Assembly (NCBI RefSeq): GCF_022213955.1 | Contig: NZ_JAKNTW010000020.1 | Coordinates: 62,001 to 126,000 of the forward strand | Direction of reading: 5' to 3' | Source: Dolomitihabitans soli | GTDB lineage: Bacteria; Actinomycetota; Actinomycetes; Streptosporangiales; Streptosporangiaceae | DNA: 64,000 nt | Shown: piece by piece, positions 34,738 to 43,006 of the stretch | Layout: each line of letters opens with the position of its first letter | Numbering within the stretch: position 1 is the first letter of the stretch | Program-made: the position numbers and the translations under genes | Notes under the pieces: model-generated | Seen by the model: the letters and a program-made list of their open reading frames with translations, nothing else | Told to the model about the DNA's origin: nothing | Databases searched by the model: none

Positions 34738-35475
34738 CTAGGAGACGTGTTCGACGAAGCCGTGGTGGGCCAGCCCATCGTCTTCGATCCGTGCCGGTTG
34801 CCCTGGAGGCAGCGGAGTGCCGGAAAGGGGCGGAATCTCCACCGCGTCCCAGTCTGTGTCGTACTCGCCCAAGTGGTCGCCCAGGTCGATCCGCTCGGCC
34901 GCGACGCCCGACCGGTAGACCGTGAGGGTCAGCTCCCCCTGGTCCCAATACCCCTCCTCGTCCGCCGCCCACCGATCGCAGGCCCAGCGCAGTTCGTCGG
35001 CGTCCGTCACCACGAGCCGTTGCAGGAACTCGACGGACCCTCCCGCCGTCTCCCTTTCCACCACGTACCAGGAGTGCTCGTATGTCGGCGCGACGTACAG
35101 GCGGCCATCCTCATCCAGCAACTCCTGCAGTGCCGCCAGGCATACCCGGGCAACGCCGTCGGCGGGGTTGCGGAGCCGCAGAGCCTGGCACAGCCCCGCG
35201 ATCTCCTCGCTCACCCGGTCGAGCGCCGGCTGCGGCTGATTGGGCCGGTAGGAGAAATCCTCCCGAATCGCCACGACGGTACGGAGCAGATCAGCGATCA
35301 GCAAATGCGTGGCCACGGAGTCATGCGGCAGGCACTCCACCAGGGCGCGGAGGCGCTCCTCGGCGACCTCCTCCTCCTCACGGAGCAGGGCGGCCAGCCG
35401 CGCGTGTTCGCGAGCGGCGTCCAGGTCCCCTGCGGCGGCCGTCGCCCGCAGGACCATGAATCGTGCATCGATCAT
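34738..35475 (-). CDS. Hypothetical cytoplasmic protein
   Basis: 245 residues with no signal peptide, helix-rich in the first half (AREHARLAALLREEEEVAEERLRALVE) and beta-rich in the second (RLYVAPTYEHSWYVVERET, ELTLTVYRSGVAAERIDLG). Acidic overall. No family is recognised. The ATG at 35475 is chosen because GGGAG lies about ten bases upstream; a longer reading adds nine residues. It lies between two decayed gene fragments, so it may be a survivor of an eroded region. Confidence 0.6.
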   Translation of the reverse strand: MIDARFMVLRATAAAGDLDAAREHARLAALLREEEEVAEERLRALVECLPHDSVATHLLIADLLRTVVAIREDFSYRPNQPQPALDRVSEEIAGLCQALRLRNPADGVARVCLAALQELLDEDGRLYVAPTYEHSWYVVERETAGGSVEFLQRLVVTDADELRWACDRWAADEEGYWDQGELTLTVYRSGVAAERIDLGDHLGEYDTDWDAVEIPPLSGTPLPPGQPARIEDDGLAHHGFVEHVS

Positions 35476-35916
35476 GACGCCATGATCTCCCACCGAGACC
35501 ACCAGCCTGTGAGCCGGCAGCAGGCGTTCGCATCACATTCGGTGTCCTGGCTGCCCAGGCGGTCGCGACCTACGGTCAGCACCGCACCAGCGGCGTGAAG
35601 TACTGCTCGCGCGAATGCGCCCACCGCCGATTCGGACGAGCGGGAGGACATGCGCCCGGGCCCAGCGAGCCCTGCGTCGGCGACGCAGACAAATCCCCCG
35701 ACCAGAGCAGGAAAGCCTGAGACCACGACATCAAGGTGGAGAAGGGCGACCAGGGCACGGCCAAGACGGTCCATCCCCTGTGCGGTGCCGGTGGCCGTGC
35801 CTGCCCGCCCGAGGACTGTGGCGGCCCGGAGGGCTACATCGAGCACCTGCGTGCGCTGCGGTACCGCAAGGCTGAGCGGCGGCCCGGTTCTTGTCCTCGG
35901 CCGCCGCTGCGCACGT
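35476..35916. other. 441-bp region between hypothetical gene and NmrA-like gene
   Basis: It holds the pRiA4b ORF-3-like fragment (35721-35878). Upstream of it, 35550-35720 encodes a possible Cys-containing snippet (YCSREC) too short to assign. No promoter or operator was recognised. Confidence 0.45.
35721..35878 (+). pseudogene. Fragment of a plasmid pRiA4b ORF-3-like protein
   Basis: The frame starting at 35721 encodes DHDIKVEKG, then HPLCGAGGRACPPEDCGGPEGY and a following EHLRAL helix. The Cys-rich CPPEDCGGPxGY signature and preceding VEK strand are diagnostic of the pRiA4b ORF-3 (IS1096-associated) family. The N-terminal half and the C-terminus are missing, so this is a relic. Confidence 0.6.
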
Positions 35917-36714
35917 CTATCCGAGGAACTCCCGCAGCGAACGCGGTTCGCGACCCAGGATGTCGGCCACGGTCGTGGTCGTGCTCGCCCAGCGCCCATC
36001 CCCGATCTGCGACATGAGTTCGGCCAGGTCACGGGCCGCTTGGGCGGGCATGCCGCGCTTCTCCAGGTGAACGGCGGCTTCCTCGACCGACAGGTCCACG
36101 TAACGCACGTCCCGGCCGAGTGCTCGGGTGAGTTCGACAGCGACTTCGTCATGCGTAGGCGCCACCGGCCCGGTGAGCTCGTACGTGGCGTCGGCCCCGA
36201 CGGGACGCGTGAGCAGCACGGCCGCGACCGCCGCGATGTCACACGCGTCGATGTAGCCGACCCTGCTCCTACCGTACGAGCCGAAGATCCGCCCCTCCTC
36301 GTCGACGTCGCCCGCGAGATTCTGCATGAAGCCGACCGGAGCCAGGATCGACCACGGCACTCCCGACGCCTTGAGATGCTCGTCGACGTGCCCGTGCATG
36401 CCGAATCCGAGCAGGCTGCTCGACGTCACGCCGCGCACGGAGACGGTCATCACCTGCGCCACGCCTGCGGCCACCGCATGATCGATGACCGTCTGGTGCG
36501 CTCGCGCGAAACCCGGCCACAGCGCGCTGTTGAGAAAGAGCCTGTCACCCGGCTCAAGCGGGATGCTCTCCGGCCGCTCCAGGTCGCCGACCACGTAGTC
36601 GCATCCCAGTTCCTCACCCTGTTCCACGCGCCGTACCACGGCTCGCGCCGCACCGCCGAGTTCCTCGATCAGCGCACGCCCGATCGTGCCTGTCGCACCC
36701 GTCACCACAATCAT
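35917..36714 (-). CDS. NmrA-like NAD(P)-binding protein (atypical SDR)
   Basis: 265 residues. Rossmann motif VVTGATGTIGRALIEEL at the N-terminus, no catalytic YxxxK, and the WSILAPVGFMQNLAGD and ATYELTGPVAPTHDEVA stretches typical of NmrA/QOR2-like sensors or quinone reductases. Such proteins bind NADP(H) and may act as redox sensors. AGGAGG precedes the ATG at 36714. Divergent from a TetR gene, with direct-repeat operators between, so probably induced by an electrophile or similar ligand (inference). Confidence 0.9.
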   Translation of the reverse strand: MIVVTGATGTIGRALIEELGGAARAVVRRVEQGEELGCDYVVGDLERPESIPLEPGDRLFLNSALWPGFARAHQTVIDHAVAAGVAQVMTVSVRGVTSSSLLGFGMHGHVDEHLKASGVPWSILAPVGFMQNLAGDVDEEGRIFGSYGRSRVGYIDACDIAAVAAVLLTRPVGADATYELTGPVAPTHDEVAVELTRALGRDVRYVDLSVEEAAVHLEKRGMPAQAARDLAELMSQIGDGRWASTTTTVADILGREPRSLREFLG

Positions 36715-36726
36715 CGCGTAACCTCC

Positions 36727-36767
36727 TAAGCGGAATGTCAGTTTCCTGTTCTATAATAAGCGGAATG
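36727..36767 (+). promoter_or_regulatory. TetR promoter with perfect TATAAT and direct-repeat operators
   Basis: TAAGCGGAATG occurs at 36727-36737 and again at 36757-36767. A perfect -10 TATAAT (36752-36757) for the TetR gene lies between, so the first repeat falls over the -35 and the second over the end of the -10 and the start site. Spacing is 30 bp, about three helical turns. Confidence 0.6.
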
Positions 36768-36792
36768 CCGTCGTCCACTTCAAGGGGGTTCA

Positions 36793-37302
36793 ATGCGCGC
36801 CGATGCCCGCCGTAATCGGGACAGGATCCTGGAGGCGGCACGCGACGCGGTGGCCGAGCTCGGCGCGGACGCACCGATGGCACTGATCGCCCGCCGGGCC
36901 GGAGTCGGCGTCGGCACGCTCTACCGCCGCTTTCCCGACCGCAGTGTGCTGCTCGCCGCCCTGGCGGAGCAGTACGTTCACGAGCTCTTGGACTCCATCG
37001 ACCGCGCCGTGGCGGCCGAGCCTGACGCGTGGGCGGCCGTTCGCGCCTTCGTCGTCTACAGCGTGGAGAAGGGCCGCGGCGCCATCGCGGCCGCGCTGGC
37101 CGGGACCTCCGCGCCACAGGCGAGGCAGGCGCTGGTGCAACGACTCGACGAGCTGGTACGGCAGGCGCAGGCGGACGATGCGATGCGTTCAGATGTCGGC
37201 ACCGACGACCTCATGGAGCTGCTCAACGTGTTCGCCTGCCACCCCGGCATCATCCCTGAGCGCTTCCTCTCCCTCATGCTCGACGGCCTCGAGCGGCGTT
37301 AG
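36793..37302 (+). CDS. TetR-family transcriptional regulator
   Basis: 169 residues, short for the family. HTH: RNRDRILEAARDAVAELG then MALIARRAGVGVGTLYRRFPDRSVL (about 8-52). The C-terminal domain is helical with a compact ligand pocket. It lies divergent from the NmrA-like gene, 78 bp between starts. It most likely represses both through the repeated TAAGCGGAATG sites. Confidence 0.92.
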   Translation: MRADARRNRDRILEAARDAVAELGADAPMALIARRAGVGVGTLYRRFPDRSVLLAALAEQYVHELLDSIDRAVAAEPDAWAAVRAFVVYSVEKGRGAIAAALAGTSAPQARQALVQRLDELVRQAQADDAMRSDVGTDDLMELLNVFACHPGIIPERFLSLMLDGLERR

Positions 37303-37414
37303 CCTCGCCGTCTTAGGGACGGGGATGCGTTCCGCGCGACCGGCCAGATAGTGGACGCGGGGATGGACGGCAGACTCCAGCGCCTTTGCCCCAGGATCAT
37401 TGCGTTAGAAGTTC

Positions 37415-37437
37415 TTATTGAGACTATTCCCCAATAA
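37415..37437. promoter_or_regulatory. AT-rich inverted repeat upstream of the large hypothetical gene
   Basis: TTATTG, 11 bp, CAATAA: perfect 6-bp arms in an AT-rich pocket about 55 bp before the start at 37492. Possible operator; the binding protein is unknown. Confidence 0.4.
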
Positions 37438-37491
37438 TTCTCGGTATCGCGTGACGATGGTGAAATAGTCTGGACTGGGGCAAGGGGGGTT

Positions 37492-39468
37492 ATGAAGCCG
37501 ATTCCGCCTGGCACGGGGCCGTTGTCGCCGGACTTCACCGGGATCGACCCTGACTTGATGCAGGGGTTCGTCTCCGCGCTGGAACGGGGGCGGGACGTGA
37601 TCGCCGAGCAGTCCGAGCGGATCCGCCAGGTGCTCACGACGGCCCAGGTGTCGGCCCTCGGCCTGCAACCGATCAAGGAGATCGAGGGCTGGATCGACGA
37701 CGAACTGCCACAACTACGGAAACGCGAGCAAACCATCCGGGCGAGCGACGCCCTGGCGAAATGGCTGCCCGGCGCCGGCCTGGTTCCCTACAAGGAGGGC
37801 TCTCGGCTTCCGGTGGAGGCGCGGCGGGCGGGTACGGCGCTGGGCGAGCGTTTCCTGGCGGTCGAGGGATCACGAGAGGCGTTCGGCCACGAAACGTCCG
37901 ACCTGTACCTGAAGCTGCTCAAGGAGCTTGCGGCGAACAAGGATGACGCCGACTTCACCGCCGCCTTCTTCGCCGCCCTCGGCGTCAAACGGACCCTAGA
38001 ACTGCCCGCGCACCTGCGGGACAACGTGCACAGTCCACGCTTCCAGGCGGCCCTCTCTCCGCCCGACCCGCAGGACCCGGTCCTTCGCACGCTGAGCCAG
38101 GCTCTCGGCACGGCCGTCACTGCGGGCTCGCACGTCCCCGGCTTCGCCAAGATCAAGGACAAGATCGCTAGCCCGAGCCCGACCGAGCGCTCCGGGGCCG
38201 ACCTGCTGCTGAGCTCGGGAAAGTTCCCCGCCGGCTGGCTGGCGGGCGTGGCGGCGGCGCACGGTCTGGCGAATCCCGGCAAGGTCGGCACCGGAGTTCT
38301 GTACGCCCTGGGAAACAATCCGGCCGCCGCCCGACTGGCGATGGGAAAAGCGGTCGGACCCGCCACCGGAGACCAGAAGAAGCTGAAGGATTATCTGAAG
38401 AAGCTCAACGACTCCACCAAGGACAACGCCATCATCGGAGAAGGTCTCCGGGCGGACGCCGTCGGGCGGATGCTCGCCGCCGCCTCCGGCGCGTATGACG
38501 AGCAGGGCGGCAAGCACAGCAAGGAGGCCGCCGCGTTCGCCTTCACGGTGATCACGACGATGAGCGGTTTCGACATCGGCGACGCGGCGCGGGTGCACAT
38601 GTCGGAGATCGCGGGTTCATACGCCACGGAGATCGTCGAGGGCGCCGACATCAGCGACGCGAACATGACCGACGACAGCTCGATGAAGCCGACGACCTCG
38701 AAACTGGGCCTGAAATCGGCGTTCACCCTGAGCCCGAACGACACCTACAAGTTCCTCAAGACCTTCGCCGACACCGACGAGCACCTCGTCCCGTTCCAGA
38801 CCGCGATGGGAGAGCTCTCGGAGCGCCTGATCACCGACACACTGGCGACGACCAAGCAGACCGGGGACATCCGGCCCCTGGATCCGATGCTCACCGCTCT
38901 GGGCAACGTTCGCGGCTTCGAACTGGCCGCCGCCCACAAGGTTCAGGGCGGTCTGGACGTGCTGGATGAGCAGCAGAAGAAGCTCAACGGGTTCGTCTTC
39001 AACACCGCGCTCGGGGTGGGCGGCCTGTTCGTGCCCGGGATACCCGGCCAGCTCGCCTGGCTGGCGCTGAGCACCGGATTCTCCGCCAAGGACGCCTTCG
39101 CAGCGGATGGCGAGACGCGGGAGGACAGGCTGGAGAAAGCCGAGCAGAACGCGACGCTCGGCCGTCAGCACACGCTCGCACAGACGCTCATGGAGAACGG
39201 CTTCACGCCGAAGGTGTCACCCGCCGAGTTCCAGGCCACCTGCCCACCCGGCGTCGCCATCACCGACGCCAACGGCAACCTCAAACCCTTCCCCGAACTA
39301 ATCAAACAAGGCAACCGGGGTCTCCAGGCCTTCGAACGATGGGCAATCGCGAACGGCATGGGGGGCGATGACGAATTGTCCGTCGGCAGCCTATCCGACG
39401 ACATGACGGGCTGGTTCGAAGGCGGTGGTACCCGGAGTAAACAACGCGCGCTCGCTTTTGATAGCTAG
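37492..39468 (+). CDS. Large uncharacterised protein, possibly WXG/T7SS-associated
   Basis: 658 residues, mostly helical. The N-terminus (about 18-110) has long amphipathic helices (LMQGFVSALERGRDVIAEQSERIRQVL). The middle holds DADFTAAFFAALG and a PAGWLAG motif, and a hydrophobic Gly-rich stretch lies near 505 (GVGGLFVPGIPGQLAWLALS). The pattern resembles large actinobacterial proteins (DUF6571-like) encoded next to small WXG100-type partners, but this is recognition by pattern only. No toxin domain is visible at the C-terminus. No signal peptide. An AAGGGGGG run precedes the ATG. Next genes: a lipoprotein (opposite strand, convergent) and a WXG-like small protein. Confidence 0.75.
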   Translation: MKPIPPGTGPLSPDFTGIDPDLMQGFVSALERGRDVIAEQSERIRQVLTTAQVSALGLQPIKEIEGWIDDELPQLRKREQTIRASDALAKWLPGAGLVPYKEGSRLPVEARRAGTALGERFLAVEGSREAFGHETSDLYLKLLKELAANKDDADFTAAFFAALGVKRTLELPAHLRDNVHSPRFQAALSPPDPQDPVLRTLSQALGTAVTAGSHVPGFAKIKDKIASPSPTERSGADLLLSSGKFPAGWLAGVAAAHGLANPGKVGTGVLYALGNNPAAARLAMGKAVGPATGDQKKLKDYLKKLNDSTKDNAIIGEGLRADAVGRMLAAASGAYDEQGGKHSKEAAAFAFTVITTMSGFDIGDAARVHMSEIAGSYATEIVEGADISDANMTDDSSMKPTTSKLGLKSAFTLSPNDTYKFLKTFADTDEHLVPFQTAMGELSERLITDTLATTKQTGDIRPLDPMLTALGNVRGFELAAAHKVQGGLDVLDEQQKKLNGFVFNTALGVGGLFVPGIPGQLAWLALSTGFSAKDAFAADGETREDRLEKAEQNATLGRQHTLAQTLMENGFTPKVSPAEFQATCPPGVAITDANGNLKPFPELIKQGNRGLQAFERWAIANGMGGDDELSVGSLSDDMTGWFEGGGTRSKQRALAFDS

Positions 39469-39469
39469 C

Positions 39470-39913
39470 TCACGAGGCCGGTAGACACTCTGTCTCGCCC
39501 CGGACTCCATACTGTCCATTACCCCGTGACTCCAGTATGAGCAGTGTCTTGTACTCCTCATTCGCAAGACGAATGGGGGCGTCGCCGATGTCTTCAACGA
39601 TCCGGTACTGAGCTACCGAGTCGAGGGCACCTATCAGGAGTGTGTTGAGTCCGTCCCCATCGATCTTCGGTGAGGCGTGTCTTCCCGTGGCCGCGAAGGT
39701 CCGTTTGGCTCTACCTTCGCCACAAGGGATATCTCGCCCCCCAGGATCGGTGATATTGACCTCTAGGACGTGGCGCTGCTTCATCAACTCAGTGATATGC
39801 CGTTTGAGGGTCTCGCCCGCTTCGGCGGCGGTGGGCTCGCTCTCGCCGCATCCCGACACCATCAACAGCGCGGCCACACCAACCATGACGCCGTGCCGTA
39901 CGAGACGCGCCAT
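39470..39913 (-). CDS. Small putative lipoprotein
   Basis: 147 residues. Signal peptide with a lipobox at VSGC (GVMVGVAALLMVSGCGES), so membrane-anchored outside the cell. The mature part begins with a helix (AAEAGETLKRHITELMKQ) and ends in a beta-rich part with two more Cys. Function unknown. GGAGGAG precedes the ATG at 39913. Its stop is one base from the stop of the convergent large gene, and it is divergent from the WXG-like gene. Confidence 0.78.
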   Translation of the reverse strand: MARLVRHGVMVGVAALLMVSGCGESEPTAAEAGETLKRHITELMKQRHVLEVNITDPGGRDIPCGEGRAKRTFAATGRHASPKIDGDGLNTLLIGALDSVAQYRIVEDIGDAPIRLANEEYKTLLILESRGNGQYGVRGETECLPAS

Positions 39914-40002
39914 GAAACTCCTCCAGGAGACTGGCCGACCTGCCGTACATCCCATAATGTCCAATAGATCGGTCCGACGTACCCATATCCGAAGGGGAAC
40001 GT

Positions 40003-40293
40003 ATGAGTCCGCGTCCCGAGGGATTGGTGCCCAATCCCCGGCGCCAGGCGTTGGAGCAGGCGTTGATCGAGGTCAAGTCTCGGGTCGCCATCCTGGAGGC
40101 CGCCCTCGATCCTCCCCACGGGCAGTTCACCGGCCAGGCCGTCTGGGTCGGCCCGACGGCCCGGCGGTTCGCCGAAGATCTCACCGCCCGCCGTGTACGG
40201 CTCCGCAAGGCGGCGCAAGCGCTGGTCACCGCCCTGGAAGAGGAACTCCACTCCGTTCCGGCACAGGTCACTCCCTCGGCCCGGCAGGATTGA
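40003..40293 (+). CDS. WXG100-like small protein
   Basis: 96 residues, predicted as two helices separated by a turn: ALEQALIEVKSRVAILEAAL, then VWVGPTARRFAEDLTARRVRLRKAAQ. The W-V-G turn (near residue 48) and the length match the WXG100 superfamily of type VII secretion substrates or partners. AAGGGGA precedes the ATG. It lies beside the large helical protein and lipoprotein, forming a possible three-gene T7SS-related cassette, though no secretion ATPase is in the window. Confidence 0.65.
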   Translation: MSPRPEGLVPNPRRQALEQALIEVKSRVAILEAALDPPHGQFTGQAVWVGPTARRFAEDLTARRVRLRKAAQALVTALEEELHSVPAQVTPSARQD

Positions 40294-40412
40294 CCCTCCT
40301 CTTGGCAGACGAGGGCGAATGGCCTCGCCTGTCATGGGTGGACCGCCTGGACCTCACGCGGTGAGACGCCGAAGGTGGAACCACATCTTGGCAGTCGGAC
40401 CTCCGTGCTCTC

Positions 40413-41525
40413 TCAGCCGGCGTGGAGGATCCGAAAGCGATCGGGTTCCGCCGGATCTCGATCAACGACTTGGATCGGCGTCCAAGCCCATTGCCAGACG
40501 CTGATGCCTGGCGTGCGGGAGAACCGGATCTGCCCGCGGGTGCCTTCGACTGCGACGCGCGGCCAGGATTCGGCGGTGCGCGCCCGGTCCGCACCGTGAG
40601 AACGCAGCACATCGGCGAGGACGGCGACCGTGTCGTAGCCCTCGAAAGCGACGAAAGAGGGCGCTTCGCCTAGCCGCTCGCGGAGGGCCGTCTCGACTCG
40701 TGCACCCAGTGGGCTGAGACGCTCGGGCAGGTAGCGCAGGAACGGGATCGCGGCGCTGGCGTCGCCTAGCAACGCCGCCCATTCGGCGAACTCCGGTTGC
40801 CCGGCCGGAGCACCAATCATGATCTCGGCGAGGCGCCGGTCGCGGCGGACAGACTTGACGATCGACACTGCCGGCTCCGGGTGGCCGACCAGAAGAAGGA
40901 GGGCTGTCGCGCGATTGTCGACGAGTTCGTCGCACACGGCCGTGGGGGCGAGCGCGTGCATGTCGAGTTCGATGACGGTGCCGCCGCGTGGAGCGAGGTA
41001 GTCCCGCAGAATGCGGGCCCCAGATGCCCAGTAGACACTCGATGCGGCTGCTACGGCGATTCGGCTGTGGCCCGCACTGAGGAGGAAGTCTGCGTAGATC
41101 TGCCAGCCGTGGGACTGCGCCGGGGCCAGGCGCGCGACCCATTCCGTCGGCTGTTCGGTGAGCGCGTCGAGAACCGCTGACGAGCAGAGGAACGGCAGGC
41201 CGAGGGCGTCGGCCCTGGTGGCGGCGGCGCGAGCGACGACGCTGTGATACTCCCCCGCCAAGGCGGCCACGCCCAGGCGAGCCAATTCGTCTACGGCCGC
41301 CGCGGCCCTCTGTGGATCAGCCGCGGTGTCTCGGACCACCAGCTCGAGTGGTCTTCCGACGATCCCGCCGGCGTCATTGACTTCGCGAACGGCCAGCTCG
41401 AGTCCAGCGAGCAGGTGCAGGCCCGCCTCAACCCAGCCAGGCCGAGTCAGCGGAACGAGAGCGCCGATCTGGACGGATGATCCGTCAGTCCGCTCCGCTC
41501 CGGGTGGCGATGGTGGCGTATTCAT
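40413..41525 (-). CDS. Periplasmic-binding-type protein (LivK-like) without signal peptide
   Basis: 370 residues of the type-1 periplasmic-binding fold used by branched-chain amino acid ABC transporters: IGALVPLTRPGWVEAGLHLLAG, ELAVREVNDAGGIVGRPLELVVRD, FEGYDTVAVLADVL. The N-terminus (NTPPSPPGAERTDG) has no hydrophobic signal and no lipobox, and no transporter genes adjoin. It could be a cytoplasmic sensor, or the real start with a signal may be missed, but no such sequence is seen upstream. GGGAG precedes the ATG at 41525. Confidence 0.8.
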   Translation of the reverse strand: MNTPPSPPGAERTDGSSVQIGALVPLTRPGWVEAGLHLLAGLELAVREVNDAGGIVGRPLELVVRDTAADPQRAAAAVDELARLGVAALAGEYHSVVARAAATRADALGLPFLCSSAVLDALTEQPTEWVARLAPAQSHGWQIYADFLLSAGHSRIAVAAASSVYWASGARILRDYLAPRGGTVIELDMHALAPTAVCDELVDNRATALLLLVGHPEPAVSIVKSVRRDRRLAEIMIGAPAGQPEFAEWAALLGDASAAIPFLRYLPERLSPLGARVETALRERLGEAPSFVAFEGYDTVAVLADVLRSHGADRARTAESWPRVAVEGTRGQIRFSRTPGISVWQWAWTPIQVVDRDPAEPDRFRILHAG

Positions 41526-41677
41526 GCGTTGGCGTCTCCCATGTGACGATTCGGTGGCAGTTTGCCCGGATCGCAGAGTATTGCCCACCGGCAGCGACGG
41601 CTCCAGGCGCTCCCACCGGCCGTCCGTCAGATCACCACGTCCCCCGGACCACGATCATCTATGACCTTGATCCACTT

Positions 41678-42844
41678 TCAGACCCTAGATCGTGGTGACG
41701 GCGCGGACAACAGGGTAAGGCGGCGCAGGCCCCATTCGATCGGGCCCTGCCGGTGGTGACGCAGCCACCAGGCGCTCAGGATCAGCAGGATCGCGTAGAT
41801 CGCGGCGGCCACGCCCATCACCGCGATCGGCGCCAGCTTGCCCGCCAGCGCCATGCCGTACCCGGTGAAGACCAGGCAGGCCAGCACCGACTGGCCGATG
41901 TAGTTGGAGGCGGCGGCCCGGCCCGCGGGAGCCAGCGCGCCGCCGATCGCCGGGACGCGCTTGACCAGCTGGAGCAGGGTGACCACGTAGGCCGCCGCGA
42001 GCAGCGGTGAGGCGACGTTGTTGACGGCCAGGCCGACCAGCTCCATCGCGTCCTCCGTCTGGGAGGACCAGGTGAAGAAGATCGCGGCGGGCAGGCCGAG
42101 GCCGTAACCCAGCCACTGGATCCGGGGAACCAGGTGGGCCCAGCGCTCCGGCTCCTCGAACAGCCTCGACTTGCCGGCCGCCAGGCCGAACAGGAACAAC
42201 GCCATCGCCATCGGTCCCTGGCCGAGCCAGACCCACATCGCGAGCATCGGGTACGTCTCCGCCTGGAACTGCAGGAAGCTCAGCGGCCCGCCGGTGACCA
42301 GCGCCTCGGCGCGCTCGACTACCGCCGTATCGAGGACGGGGGTCGCTCCGGCGGCCGGGTCGAGCAGGGTGAGCCCGGCCAGCAGGAGCCAGATCACCGA
42401 CAGCACGCCGATGATCCAGCAGCCGGCCTTGACGGCGGTCCGAGGTTTGATGCCCCGCATCGCCAGCAGGAGGAGTCCGAGGAAGGCGTAGAGGGTGAGA
42501 ATGTCGCCGATCCAGAGCAGGAATCCCTGCGCCACGCCCAGGACGAACAGGCCCAGGCAACGGCGGAGCATGCGGCCCTTGGCCCGGTCGCCCCAGGAGC
42601 GCATCTGCAACGTGAAGGAGTAGCCGAACAGGAAGGAGAAGATGACGTAGAACTTCGTCAGCACCAGGGTGCTGATGGCGAGGGCGACCGGGCCTTCGGT
42701 GATGGGCATGGAGCCGAACCCCGCGGCGTATCCGGGGTCGGCGAAGAACCCGATGTTGGCGATCAGGATGCCGCCCAGGGCGAAGCCCCGGACTGCGTCG
42801 ATCTCATGAATGCGCCTAGACGTCGGCGCCACGGTCTGCGTCAT
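41678..42844 (-). CDS. DUF418 family membrane protein
   Basis: 388 residues with about ten membrane spans. Family marks: RIHEIDAVRGFALGGILIANI at the N-terminus and ASNYIGQSVLACLVFTGYGMAL near residue 330, then LLILSAWWLRHHRQGPIEWGLR at the end. DUF418 proteins resemble acyltransferase-3-type membrane enzymes in topology; the function is unsettled. The ATG at 42844 is chosen just ahead of the conserved region; an upstream ATG (42880) is possible. Only a weak AAGGG lies near the start. Confidence 0.88.
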   Translation of the reverse strand: MTQTVAPTSRRIHEIDAVRGFALGGILIANIGFFADPGYAAGFGSMPITEGPVALAISTLVLTKFYVIFSFLFGYSFTLQMRSWGDRAKGRMLRRCLGLFVLGVAQGFLLWIGDILTLYAFLGLLLLAMRGIKPRTAVKAGCWIIGVLSVIWLLLAGLTLLDPAAGATPVLDTAVVERAEALVTGGPLSFLQFQAETYPMLAMWVWLGQGPMAMALFLFGLAAGKSRLFEEPERWAHLVPRIQWLGYGLGLPAAIFFTWSSQTEDAMELVGLAVNNVASPLLAAAYVVTLLQLVKRVPAIGGALAPAGRAAASNYIGQSVLACLVFTGYGMALAGKLAPIAVMGVAAAIYAILLILSAWWLRHHRQGPIEWGLRRLTLLSAPSPRSRV

Positions 42845-43006
42845 GCCCTTGACGCTAGGATCCGCCGGGTGAGCGCGCATCGATCTTCAGGCGCTACGGC
42901 GCGCGACTAAAGTCGACGGTCGTCCACGAAGTTGTTCAGGATCTCATCTCTCGCACTCGCTCTTCTCGGTGAGAGTGGCCAGGCCGCAGTCGGCTCTGCC
43001 CTGCTT

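Noticed and set aside
35550-35720. Possible zinc-ribbon fragment with YCSREC
   Set aside because: About 50 residues with a single Cys pair and a frame that stops at once; could be chance.
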